Below are positions 31,115 to 38,159 of a stretch of DNA of 50,489 bases, in pieces. The DNA comes from Rhodobacteraceae bacterium UBA3069 (GTDB taxonomy: Bacteria; Pseudomonadota; Alphaproteobacteria; Rhodobacterales; Rhodobacteraceae). The notes below the pieces were generated by a model that had not been told where the DNA came from, searched no databases, and saw nothing but the letters and a program-made list of their open reading frames with translations. Location of the stretch: NCBI GenBank assembly GCA_002366795.1, contig DFBX01000039.1, positions 1 to 50,489 of the forward strand, given 5' to 3'. Position numbers and translations under genes: made by a program. Positions within the stretch are counted from its first letter, which is position 1; the number at the start of each line of letters is the position of its first letter.

Positions 31115-31881
31115 TGGACCTGCTGGACAAGACCTGCGTCGTCACAGGTGGCGCGCAGGGCATCGGACGGGCATTGGTGCAAGCATTGAAGGCGCGAGGC
31201 GCGCGTGTCGCCTCCGCCGATGTGATTGCCACCGATGTGCCCGAGGCCGATCTGGCCCTGACCTGCGACGTATCCGACCGCGATCAGGTCACCGCCATGC
31301 TGCTGCATGTCGAGCGGGAATTGGGGCCGATCAACCTGATGTGTTCCAATGCCGGTATCGGTGGCGCCTTTGACGAGACATATGAAAATATCGCCTTTGC
31401 CGATGTCGAGGATTGGAGCCGCGCTTGGGGTGTGAATGTCATGGCCCATGTCCATGCAGCGCATTTCCTAATCCCGCGGATGAAAGCGCGCGGGGGCGGA
31501 TATTTCCTGCACACCGTGTCTGCCGCCGGCCTGCTGAGCCAGATCGGATCCAGTGTCTATTCCACCACGAAACACGCTGCCATCGGCTTTGCCGAAAGCC
31601 TTGCTATCGGCCATCGCGACGATGGTATCCGCGTGTCTGTCCTGTGCCCGCAAGGGGTGGCGACCCCGATGCTGGAAGGGATGCCCGAAGGCCCGCAAGC
31701 CGGTGACGGGCTGCTGACCCCCGAAGCCGTGGCGGAGACTGCACTGAAAGGGATCGACGAAGAGCGATTCCTGATCTTGCCACACCCGCAGGTCGCCGAT
31801 TACATGCGCATGAAGCTGGACAACTACGACCGTTGGCTGGGCGGAATGGCCAAGCTGCAACGGCAGTTCAAACCCTCCTGA
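31114..31881 (+). CDS. Short-chain dehydrogenase/reductase
   Basis: A 255-residue classical SDR. TGGAQGIG (residues 11-18) is the NAD(P)-binding motif. SNAGIGG matches the NNAG motif, and VSAAGLLSQIGSSVYSTTKHA carries the catalytic Ser, Tyr and Lys. ATG 31114 overlaps the permease stop by 1 nt; a TTG one codon upstream is less likely. Being the last gene of the transporter operon, it probably oxidises or reduces the imported compound or a product, but the substrate is unknown. Confidence 0.9.
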   Translation: MDLLDKTCVVTGGAQGIGRALVQALKARGARVASADVIATDVPEADLALTCDVSDRDQVTAMLLHVERELGPINLMCSNAGIGGAFDETYENIAFADVEDWSRAWGVNVMAHVHAAHFLIPRMKARGGGYFLHTVSAAGLLSQIGSSVYSTTKHAAIGFAESLAIGHRDDGIRVSVLCPQGVATPMLEGMPEGPQAGDGLLTPEAVAETALKGIDEERFLILPHPQVADYMRMKLDNYDRWLGGMAKLQRQFKPS

Positions 31882-31907
31882 CCGCAGTGCCGACCGACGG
31901 TTCGGGA

Positions 31908-31939
31908 GCCTCCGGCGGGAGTATTTTTGGCAAAATGAA
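31908..31939 (+). repeat. Roseobacter-type extragenic element, copy 1
   Basis: GCCTCCGGCGGGAG (containing a CTCC/GGAG hairpin) leads into TATTTTTGGCAAAATGAA. The same core (GGAGTATTTT, two bases, GCAAAATGAA) occurs at 43639-43660 between paaA and paaB. It may act as a weak terminator for the transporter operon before cobO. Confidence 0.6.
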
Positions 31940-31952
31940 AGCAGGACCGCGC

Positions 31953-32552
31953 ATGAGCGACGAGATCGACCACAAGACGAAAATGCAGGAAATGCAAAAG
32001 GCCCAGAACGCCAAGGTGGCAGAGGCCGTTGACCCGGATCGCGGGTTGATCCTGGTGCATACCGGCAATGGGAAGGGCAAAAGCTCCTCTGCGTTCGGTG
32101 TGCTGGTGCGTGCGCTTGGCTGGAAGCAGACCGTTGGCGTGGTGCAGTTCATCAAGGGCAAGTGGATCACCGGTGAGCGGCAGTTTTTCGAACGACTGGG
32201 CGGTGTCGATTGGCACACCATGGGCGAGGGTTTCACTTGGGACACGCAGGACCGCGACCGTGACATCGCCGCCGCCAAGGCGGCCTTCGGCAAGGCGCGC
32301 GAGATGATGGAAAGCGGAAATTATGACGTGATCCTGCTGGACGAGATCAACATCGCGCTGCGTTACGATTATCTGACCGCGGAAGAGGTTATCGAGGGGC
32401 TGAAGGCTCGCGACAAACGCACTGGCGTGATCCTGACGGGCCGCGACGCGCCCGAAGCGCTGATCGGCTATGCCGATCTGGTGTCGGACATGACCGAGGT
32501 AAAACACCCCTACAAGGCTGGCATCAAGGCGCAGCGTGGGGTTGATTTCTAA
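31953..32552 (+). CDS. cobO: Cob(I)yrinic acid a,c-diamide adenosyltransferase CobO
   Basis: A 199-residue corrinoid adenosyltransferase of the CobA/CobO type. The P-loop HTGNGKGKSS (36-45) binds ATP in the unusual orientation of this family. GVVQFIKGKWITGE, GEGFTWDTQDRDRD and VILLDEINIALRYDYL are family signatures. It attaches the 5'-deoxyadenosyl group to cobalt, making coenzyme-form corrinoids. ATG 31953 is chosen because AGGA lies 6 nt upstream; an ATG at 31935 would add six residues. No other cobalamin gene is nearby, so it stands apart from the pathway cluster. QueG upstream in the window also uses cobalamin. Confidence 0.95.
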   Translation: MSDEIDHKTKMQEMQKAQNAKVAEAVDPDRGLILVHTGNGKGKSSSAFGVLVRALGWKQTVGVVQFIKGKWITGERQFFERLGGVDWHTMGEGFTWDTQDRDRDIAAAKAAFGKAREMMESGNYDVILLDEINIALRYDYLTAEEVIEGLKARDKRTGVILTGRDAPEALIGYADLVSDMTEVKHPYKAGIKAQRGVDF

Positions 32553-32567
32553 GTCCGTAATATAAAT

Positions 32568-32592
32568 GCGCCCGCCGGGAGAGGGCGGGCGC
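32568..32592. terminator. Hairpin between convergent cobO and ilvE
   Basis: GCGCCCGCC pairs perfectly with GGCGGGCGC around GGGAGAG. An A-run lies on one side (32593-32597) and an ATTTATATT stretch follows on the minus strand, so it can end ilvE and perhaps cobO transcripts. Confidence 0.75.
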
Positions 32593-32616
32593 AAAAAGTC
32601 TCTAATACGGCGTAAC

Positions 32617-33483
32617 TCAGGCGCGGACGAGCGCCTCGTAAGCTTCGGAAATTTCACGGGTCAGGGTGCCGACCTCGAACGTGTAGTCACCGATCTGGCC
32701 TACCGGGGTCACCTCTGCGGCGGACCCGGTCAGCCAGCACTGTTCGAACCCTTCCATTTCCTCGGGCATGATGTGGCGTTCGTGAACGGTCACGCCGCGT
32801 TCTTTCAGCATCTCGATCACGGTCTGGCGGGTCAGCCCGTTCAGGATTGCGTCGGGGATCGGGGTGTGGACTTCGCCATCCTTGACGAAGAACACATTGG
32901 CACCGGTCGCTTCGGCCACGTAACCGCGGTAATCCATGAACAGAGCGTCGGAACAGCCTTTCGCCTCTGCCGCGTGTTTCGACATGGTGCAGATCATGTA
33001 CAGACCGGCGGCCTTGGCCGAGGTGGGGATGGTTTCCGGCGAAGGGCGCTTCCACTTGGCGATGTCCAGCTTGACACCTTTCATCTTGGCGTCGCCGTAG
33101 TAGTTGCCCCATTCCCATGCTGCCACGGCCATGCGGACCGGGTTACGCGAAGAGGCGACGCCCATATCCTCGCCCGCGCCGCGCCATGCAACCACGCGCA
33201 CGTAGGCATTATGCAGGTTGTTGGCAACCAGCACAGCGCGTTTCGCGGCCTCAATTTCGTCCACGGTGTAGGGGATCGGCATATCCAGCATCTGACCCGA
33301 GCGAAGCAGCCGTTCGGAATGCTTGCGCGACAGGAAAATCTTGCCGTCGTAGCAACGCTCGCCCTCGAACACCGAGGACGCATAGTGCAGCGCGTGGGTC
33401 AGCACATGGACATTGGCATCACGCCAATCGACCAGTTCGCCATCCATCCAGATCTTGCCGTCGCGGTCATCATATCCGGCCAT
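32617..33483 (-). CDS. ilvE: Branched-chain amino acid aminotransferase IlvE
   Basis: A 288-residue fold-type IV PLP enzyme that transaminates the 2-oxo acids of leucine, isoleucine and valine. ALHYASSVFEGERCYDGKIF is the conserved N-terminal part. The PLP lysine is K157 in PTSAKAAGLY. EATGANVFFVKDGEVHTP and LNGLTRQTVIEML follow. The start is set at 33483 (MAGYDDRDGK): AAGGAG lies 7 nt before it but directly abuts the alternative ATG at 33489. It is divergent from the MarR-type gene, with a perfect palindrome between. Confidence 0.95.
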   Translation of the reverse strand: MAGYDDRDGKIWMDGELVDWRDANVHVLTHALHYASSVFEGERCYDGKIFLSRKHSERLLRSGQMLDMPIPYTVDEIEAAKRAVLVANNLHNAYVRVVAWRGAGEDMGVASSRNPVRMAVAAWEWGNYYGDAKMKGVKLDIAKWKRPSPETIPTSAKAAGLYMICTMSKHAAEAKGCSDALFMDYRGYVAEATGANVFFVKDGEVHTPIPDAILNGLTRQTVIEMLKERGVTVHERHIMPEEMEGFEQCWLTGSAAEVTPVGQIGDYTFEVGTLTREISEAYEALVRA

Positions 33484-33540
33484 GCCCATCTCCTTCTTCG
33501 TCGCTTGAATGTTGTATCTTTGCGAATCTTGCGCCAGAAA

Positions 33541-33555
33541 TGTCCGAAACGGACA
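33541..33555. promoter_or_regulatory. Palindromic operator between ilvE and petP
   Basis: TGTCCG-AAA-CGGACA is a perfect 6-bp inverted repeat around AAA. It lies 58 nt before the ilvE start. A second, imperfect dyad, AACTGA then TCAGTT, follows at about 33570-33590. A MarR-family regulator encoded next door could bind here. Confidence 0.45.
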
Positions 33556-33664
33556 TAATGTTGCGCTAAAACTGACTTTCGCTATCAGTTGGCGCTTGGA
33601 GTGTCAACAAACCTGACTTAAACTGCACATAAGAACGGCGATTTGTGAACGAAAGAGGGGCGAA

Positions 33665-34159
33665 ATGGCAGACGCAAGCAGTGGTGAGAACCTCCTTTTT
33701 CTGACGGATGAACAGTTGCGGCAGGGGAACGAGGCGATGTTTTTTGCCTATCGGGGTTTCACTGCCGATCCAGACCGTATCCTTGCCGGAATGGCCTATG
33801 GGCGCGCACATCACCGCGCGATTCACTTCATCAACCGTGCGCCTGGCACCACCGTCAACAACCTGCTGGCGATCCTTGGTGTTACAAAGCAATCGCTGAA
33901 CCGTGTGTTGCGCAGTTTGATCGAGGATGGTCTCGTCGAAAGCCGGGTGGGAGTGGCCGACAAACGCGAACGTCACCTTTACCTGACCGAGGACGGAGAG
34001 GCGCTGGAGCGCAAGCTGTCTGATGCGCAGCGGGCGCGGATGCGTTCGGCCTTTCGCACCGCTGGCCCGCAGGCCGTGGCAGGCTTCCGGCAGGTGCTGG
34101 AGGCAATGATGGACCCGGAAATGCGCCGCTGTTACCAAGCGCTGAAGGAGACGAGTTGA
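33665..34159 (+). CDS. petP: MarR family regulator, PetP-like
   Basis: A 164-residue winged-helix protein. The DNA-binding part NNLLAILGVTKQSLNRVLRSLIEDGLVESR is followed by the wing DKRERHLYLTEDGEALE. AHHRAIHFINRAPGTTV precedes it. Coupling to an OmpR-type response regulator without a kinase gene is the arrangement of petP-petR in Rhodobacter capsulatus, where PetR is needed for cytochrome bc1 and growth. ATG 33665 has AGAGGGG upstream. Its stop overlaps the response-regulator start by 1 nt. Confidence 0.85.
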   Translation: MADASSGENLLFLTDEQLRQGNEAMFFAYRGFTADPDRILAGMAYGRAHHRAIHFINRAPGTTVNNLLAILGVTKQSLNRVLRSLIEDGLVESRVGVADKRERHLYLTEDGEALERKLSDAQRARMRSAFRTAGPQAVAGFRQVLEAMMDPEMRRCYQALKETS

Positions 34160-34869
34160 TGACCACCGCGCCAGATGCGCACCTTCTGATCGTTGACGAT
34201 GACGAGAGGATTCGCACGCTTCTACGCAAGTTCCTGGTGCGTCATGGTTTCCTTGTGTCGGTTGCGCGCGACGCGGCCCATGCGCGGCGAATCCTGTCGG
34301 GGCTGGAATTCGACCTGATCGTGATGGACGTGATGATGTTGGGCGAGGACGGGGTGAGTTTGACCCGATCCCTGCGCGAAACCATGTCTACGCCGATTTT
34401 GTTGCTGACCGCGCGGGGCGAAACCGATGACCGCATCGCGGGGTTCGAGGCTGGGGCGGATGACTATCTGCCCAAGCCGTTCGAGCCGAAAGAGCTGCTG
34501 CTGCGGATCAATGCGATCCTGCGCCGGATGCCCGAGCCTGTGCCGGTCAGCGAAGCCCCCAAGGTGCTTTCGCTTGGTTCGTTCCGCTATGATATCGAGC
34601 GGGCAGAGCTGTGGCAGGGCGACGAGATGGTGCGCTTGACCGCGACAGAAAACCAGCTGATGCGCATTTTCGCCGCCCGCCCCGCGGAGCCGGTGACGCG
34701 CACAGAACTGGTCGAGGATCTGGGCCGTGGCGGCGAGGCAGGACAAGCGCAGGAACGCGCCGTTGACGTACAAATCACCCGTCTGCGCCGCAAGATCGAG
34801 GCCGACCCAAAACAGCCCCGTTACCTGCAAACGGTGCGCGGTGCGGGCTATATGCTTGCCCCGGATTGA
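34159..34869 (+). CDS. petR: OmpR-family response regulator, PetR-like
   Basis: A 236-residue two-domain regulator. The receiver has the acidic pocket D13/D14, phosphoacceptor D57 (LIVMDVMM), TAR at 84-86 and K106 (PKPFEPKE). The C-terminal winged helix contains LTATENQLMRIFAARPAEPVTR and ends RRKIEADPKQPRYLQTVRGAGYML. ATG 34159 overlaps the MarR gene stop; a TTG one codon upstream is also possible, but the ATG is preferred. No histidine kinase gene is adjacent. A terminator follows, so petP-petR is a two-gene unit. Confidence 0.92.
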   Translation: MTTAPDAHLLIVDDDERIRTLLRKFLVRHGFLVSVARDAAHARRILSGLEFDLIVMDVMMLGEDGVSLTRSLRETMSTPILLLTARGETDDRIAGFEAGADDYLPKPFEPKELLLRINAILRRMPEPVPVSEAPKVLSLGSFRYDIERAELWQGDEMVRLTATENQLMRIFAARPAEPVTRTELVEDLGRGGEAGQAQERAVDVQITRLRRKIEADPKQPRYLQTVRGAGYMLAPD

Positions 34870-34870
34870 C

Positions 34871-34898
34871 CCTGTTTCAGCGAAAGCAGGCTCTTTTT
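34871..34898 (+). terminator. Terminator after petR
   Basis: CCTGTTTC pairs with GAAA(G)CAGG (one bulge) across an AGC loop, then CTCTTTTT. It starts 2 nt after the petR stop. Confidence 0.75.
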
Positions 34899-34941
34899 CG
34901 CGCGCAACAAGAATTTGTCGCACAATGAAAGGACGGTTGAA

Positions 34942-35865
34942 ATGACCACCGCGCTTTTTTCGCATGATGACTGTCTGAATCACGTCACGCCGCCCGGCCA
35001 TCCAGAACAAGTTGCACGCTTGGGGGCGGTCCTCTCGCAGTTGGAAGGGCTGGACCTGGACCGTCGCGCAGCGCCCTTGGCTGAGGATGCGCTAATCCTG
35101 CTGTGTCATCCGCAGTCCTATCTGGACCGGATCATTGCTGCGGAACCTGCCGAGGGAACCGTGGCGCTGGATGCCGATACGCATATGTCCGCCGGTTCGG
35201 TTCAGGCGGCGCGGCGCGCCGTGGGCGGGGCCGCGGCGGCGGTGGATGCCGTGATGGCAGGAGCGGTGGATAACGCCTTTGTCGCGACCCGCCCACCGGG
35301 CCATCACGCCGAAACAGAGACGCAAATGGGGTTTTGCCTGTTCGGCAACGTCGCTATCGCCGCGCGTCATGCGATGCAGGCGCGTGGTTTGACCCGTGTC
35401 GCCGTGGTTGATTTCGACGTGCATCATGGCAATGGCACCCAGGACTTGCTGTGGAACGAGGCGCGGGCGCTGTTCTTTTCGTCCCATCAATCGCCGCTTT
35501 GGCCCGGAACCGGCGCGGAAAGCGAGACGGGCGCGTATGGTCAGGTTCACAACATCCCGCTGGAGCCGCGGTCAGGATCGGCCACCATGCGCAAAGCCTA
35601 TGAAACCCGCGTGTTCCCCTTGATCAGAGACTACAATCCGCAGCTGATCCTAGTGTCGGCAGGGTTTGATGCACACCTGTCCGATCCGCTGGCGGAATTG
35701 CGCTGGTCCACCGAGGATTATCAATGGATCACCGAAAACTTGCTGGAAATCGCGGCCGAATGTTGTGACGGGCGGCTCGTCTCCTGCCTGGAAGGTGGCT
35801 ATGATCTGACCGCTTTGGGCGAGGCGGCCCGCGCCCATGTGAAGGCGCTTGTCGGTTCGTCTTGA
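34942..35865 (+). CDS. Histone deacetylase family (acetoin utilisation/acetylpolyamine amidohydrolase-like) protein
   Basis: A 307-residue zinc deacetylase. ATRPPGHHAE contains the catalytic His pair (121-122). VVDFDVHHGNGTQ supplies the zinc ligands Asp159 and His161, and VSAGFDAHLSDPL the third Asp. The family includes AcuC and acetylpolyamine amidohydrolases. ATG 34942 is chosen since AAAGGA lies 8 nt upstream. An acylated polyamine substrate would fit the polyamine genes 4 kb away, but that link is only inferred. Confidence 0.92.
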   Translation: MTTALFSHDDCLNHVTPPGHPEQVARLGAVLSQLEGLDLDRRAAPLAEDALILLCHPQSYLDRIIAAEPAEGTVALDADTHMSAGSVQAARRAVGGAAAAVDAVMAGAVDNAFVATRPPGHHAETETQMGFCLFGNVAIAARHAMQARGLTRVAVVDFDVHHGNGTQDLLWNEARALFFSSHQSPLWPGTGAESETGAYGQVHNIPLEPRSGSATMRKAYETRVFPLIRDYNPQLILVSAGFDAHLSDPLAELRWSTEDYQWITENLLEIAAECCDGRLVSCLEGGYDLTALGEAARAHVKALVGSS

Positions 35866-35869
35866 AAAA

Positions 35870-36820
35870 TCAGACTTGCCGCAAACCTTCCAAAAGGCCG
35901 CTTGCCATGCGTTCGGCCAGTTTGATCCGGCGATCCGGCAGCGCCTTGGCTTCGACACGCACCAGTGTTTCGAAACCAAGGAAGAAGGGGAGGGCCAAAC
36001 GGGCCTCTTCCGGCTCTAACGCGGCGGTAAAAGCCTCGACTGCGGCGCCATCCATGCCAAAGCGGCGGGTCCGCGAAGGCACCATGCCACGGCGTGCCAT
36101 GTGGGTCAGCGCGCGGGCGCGATCCTTGTAGATGGGCAAGCGGCCTGACCCGCCCAGATCGAAACCGGTCAACACCCCATCCTGATGGAACAAATTGTTC
36201 AGGTGAAAATCACCGTGGCTGATCGCACGACGCCACTGCATGTCCCGCATCAAGCCCGCCAGCCGATGCATTTCATTCAGAATGCCCAGTTCGATTTCGC
36301 GCAGATGGTCAAAGGGTTGGGTCGCACTGGTTTGGGTCGCGCGGTTCAGCCAGTGGTCCAGGTTGGACTCCATCGGTTTGAGCGTGGGGGCGCAATAGGC
36401 CGTCAGCCAACCGGCGGCGCGGCGAATCAGGTCGACACGCAGCGCCCGCGCCTGAATCGTGCGCGAGTATTCCAGCAAGAGGCGCCCAGCCTCGCGCTCC
36501 ATCACGATCAGCCCCTGTTCGGTCGCTTGGGCAAGGGGCAGAACCGTCCGGAAGGGACCGTCGTTCATATAGGCATTGGCGCGCACCATCTCGCGCCATT
36601 CCTTCGCGGCTTGGGCCGCGCCATCCTCGTGCATCAGCAAGCGGAACACCACCTGCTGCCCGGCGAATTCCCCGGCAAAGATAGCGCGGTTTCCGGGCAC
36701 GACGCGCAGAACCTCGTGAACTGCGGCGCCGCAAAGAACAGGATCGCGCGACAGGATATCCTCCAGCCGGGTGGCCGCGTCGGATTGGGCGATGGCCTTG
36801 TCGATATCCTGTTGTTTCAT
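35870..36820 (-). CDS. Aminoglycoside phosphotransferase-like kinase
   Basis: A 316-residue protein-kinase-like-fold phosphotransferase. HGDFHLNNL (202-210) is the Brenner catalytic motif with Asp204, and FDLGG (220-224) supplies the metal-binding Asp221. The N-terminal lobe (GNRAIFAGEFAGQQVVFRLL) would hold ATP. It is of the APH/choline kinase superfamily; the physiological substrate is unknown and antibiotic resistance should not be assumed. It converges on the HDAC-like gene, whose stop is only 4 nt away. Confidence 0.85.
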   Translation of the reverse strand: MKQQDIDKAIAQSDAATRLEDILSRDPVLCGAAVHEVLRVVPGNRAIFAGEFAGQQVVFRLLMHEDGAAQAAKEWREMVRANAYMNDGPFRTVLPLAQATEQGLIVMEREAGRLLLEYSRTIQARALRVDLIRRAAGWLTAYCAPTLKPMESNLDHWLNRATQTSATQPFDHLREIELGILNEMHRLAGLMRDMQWRRAISHGDFHLNNLFHQDGVLTGFDLGGSGRLPIYKDRARALTHMARRGMVPSRTRRFGMDGAAVEAFTAALEPEEARLALPFFLGFETLVRVEAKALPDRRIKLAERMASGLLEGLRQV

Positions 36821-36943
36821 GCCTGCTCTTCGCTATGGGCGCGCGGCAAGACTCGCCTGCCGGTGCCGATCCGTCAACCGAATTGAACCCGCCCCGATGC
36901 GGGGCTAAGGTGGCAGGTGAATGCAGGCGACAGGACGTGACCA

Positions 36944-37186
36944 ATGACCGATACCCCGATCGAGGAAATGAGCTTTGAGGATGCGATGCGCGCGCTTGAA
37001 CAGGTCGTGGGCCAGTTGGAGCGCGGCGATGTCCCGCTGGAGCAATCCATCACCCTTTATGAACGCGGTGCGGCGCTGAAGGCCCGCTGCGAGGCAAAGC
37101 TGAAAGAAGCCGAGGAAAAAGTCGCCGCGATCACGCTGGATGCAGACGGAAACCCCGCAGGGCTGAAGCCGGTCGAGGGGCTGTAA
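36944..37186 (+). CDS. xseB: Exodeoxyribonuclease VII small subunit XseB
   Basis: An 80-residue protein of the standard length. MSFEDAMRALEQVVGQLERGDVPLEQSI and YERGAALKARCEAKLKEAEEKV give the two long helices of XseB. Several copies wrap one XseA to make the single-strand nuclease. It is the first gene of the common alphaproteobacterial xseB-ispA-dxs operon. The ispA GTG comes 1 nt after its stop. Confidence 0.96.
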   Translation: MTDTPIEEMSFEDAMRALEQVVGQLERGDVPLEQSITLYERGAALKARCEAKLKEAEEKVAAITLDADGNPAGLKPVEGL

Positions 37187-37187
37187 C

Positions 37188-38135
37188 GTGACGCTGAGGG
37201 AGATGTCAGAGCAGCGCAAACAGGCGCTGGCGGCGGAATTCGAACTGACCTCTTTTCCCGATGCCTTGAAGCATGCGCAGGACGTTATCGTCGCGCAGGA
37301 TGATGCCGTTTTCCGCGCGCAGGCCCACGCCAGCAACCCGCCGCTGATCGCTGCCATGCGCTATGCGGTGCGGGGCGGCAAAGGGATGCGGGCGTTCTTG
37401 GTGTTGGAGAGCGGGCGCATCAACGGGCTGACCAGTGCGCGCACCGGATTGTCGGCGCTGGCGGTTGAATACATGCACGCCTATTCGCTGATTCATGACG
37501 ATCTGCCCTGTATGGATGACGATGACATGCGCCGGGGCTGCCCGACCGTCCACAGGAAATGGAACGAACACACTGCCGTTCTGGCAGGCGATGCCCTGCA
37601 ACCGCTGGCCTTTGACCTGTTGTGCGATCCCTGCATCGGCGATGCGCGGATCGGGTTGAAACTGGTGCGCGGGCTGGCGCGTGCCGCTGGGCATCAGGGC
37701 ATGGTCGGCGGGCAGATGATGGATATCGCCGCCGAAACCCGCGACACGCCATATTCCCTGGATCAGATTATCGCGGTGCAGCAGGGCAAGACTGGTGCGC
37801 TGATCAAGTGGTCCGCGACGGCCGGTGCAGTGATTGCCGATGCCGCCGAGGATGAATTCAACGCGCTTGACCTCTATGGCGAAAAGCTGGGCCTTGCCTT
37901 TCAAATCTGGGACGATGTGCTGGATATCGAAGGCGATGCACAGGCGATGGGCAAGGCCGTTGGCAAGGATGCGGCGCGCGGCAAGGCCACCTTTGTTAGC
38001 CATCTGGGTCTGGACGGGGCAAAGCGCCGCGCGCGTGATTTGGTGACAGAAGCCAGCGACGCGCTAAATATCTTTGGCGACAAGGCTGAAACCTTGCGGC
38101 AGGCGGCCCGCTTCGTTATCTCGCGCGACAGCTAA
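37188..38135 (+). CDS. ispA: Polyprenyl (farnesyl/geranyl) diphosphate synthase
   Basis: A 315-residue trans-prenyltransferase. The first Asp-rich motif is IHDDLPCMDDDD (Asp104, 105, 110), the second is QIWDDVLD. RYAVRGGKGMRAFLV binds pyrophosphate. It condenses IPP with allylic diphosphates to make farnesyl-PP for quinones, undecaprenyl carriers and carotenoids. The start is GTG 37188 with GAGGGG 8 nt upstream; the later ATG 37203 has its ribosome site too close. It sits between xseB and dxs. Confidence 0.94.
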   Translation: MTLREMSEQRKQALAAEFELTSFPDALKHAQDVIVAQDDAVFRAQAHASNPPLIAAMRYAVRGGKGMRAFLVLESGRINGLTSARTGLSALAVEYMHAYSLIHDDLPCMDDDDMRRGCPTVHRKWNEHTAVLAGDALQPLAFDLLCDPCIGDARIGLKLVRGLARAAGHQGMVGGQMMDIAAETRDTPYSLDQIIAVQQGKTGALIKWSATAGAVIADAAEDEFNALDLYGEKLGLAFQIWDDVLDIEGDAQAMGKAVGKDAARGKATFVSHLGLDGAKRRARDLVTEASDALNIFGDKAETLRQAARFVISRDS

Positions 38136-38159
38136 ACCCGCACCCGATGGGAGGGCGCC

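Noticed and set aside
35870..36820. Antibiotic-resistance kinase
   Set aside because: The APH-like fold is shared by many housekeeping kinases, and nothing in the neighbourhood suggests resistance.
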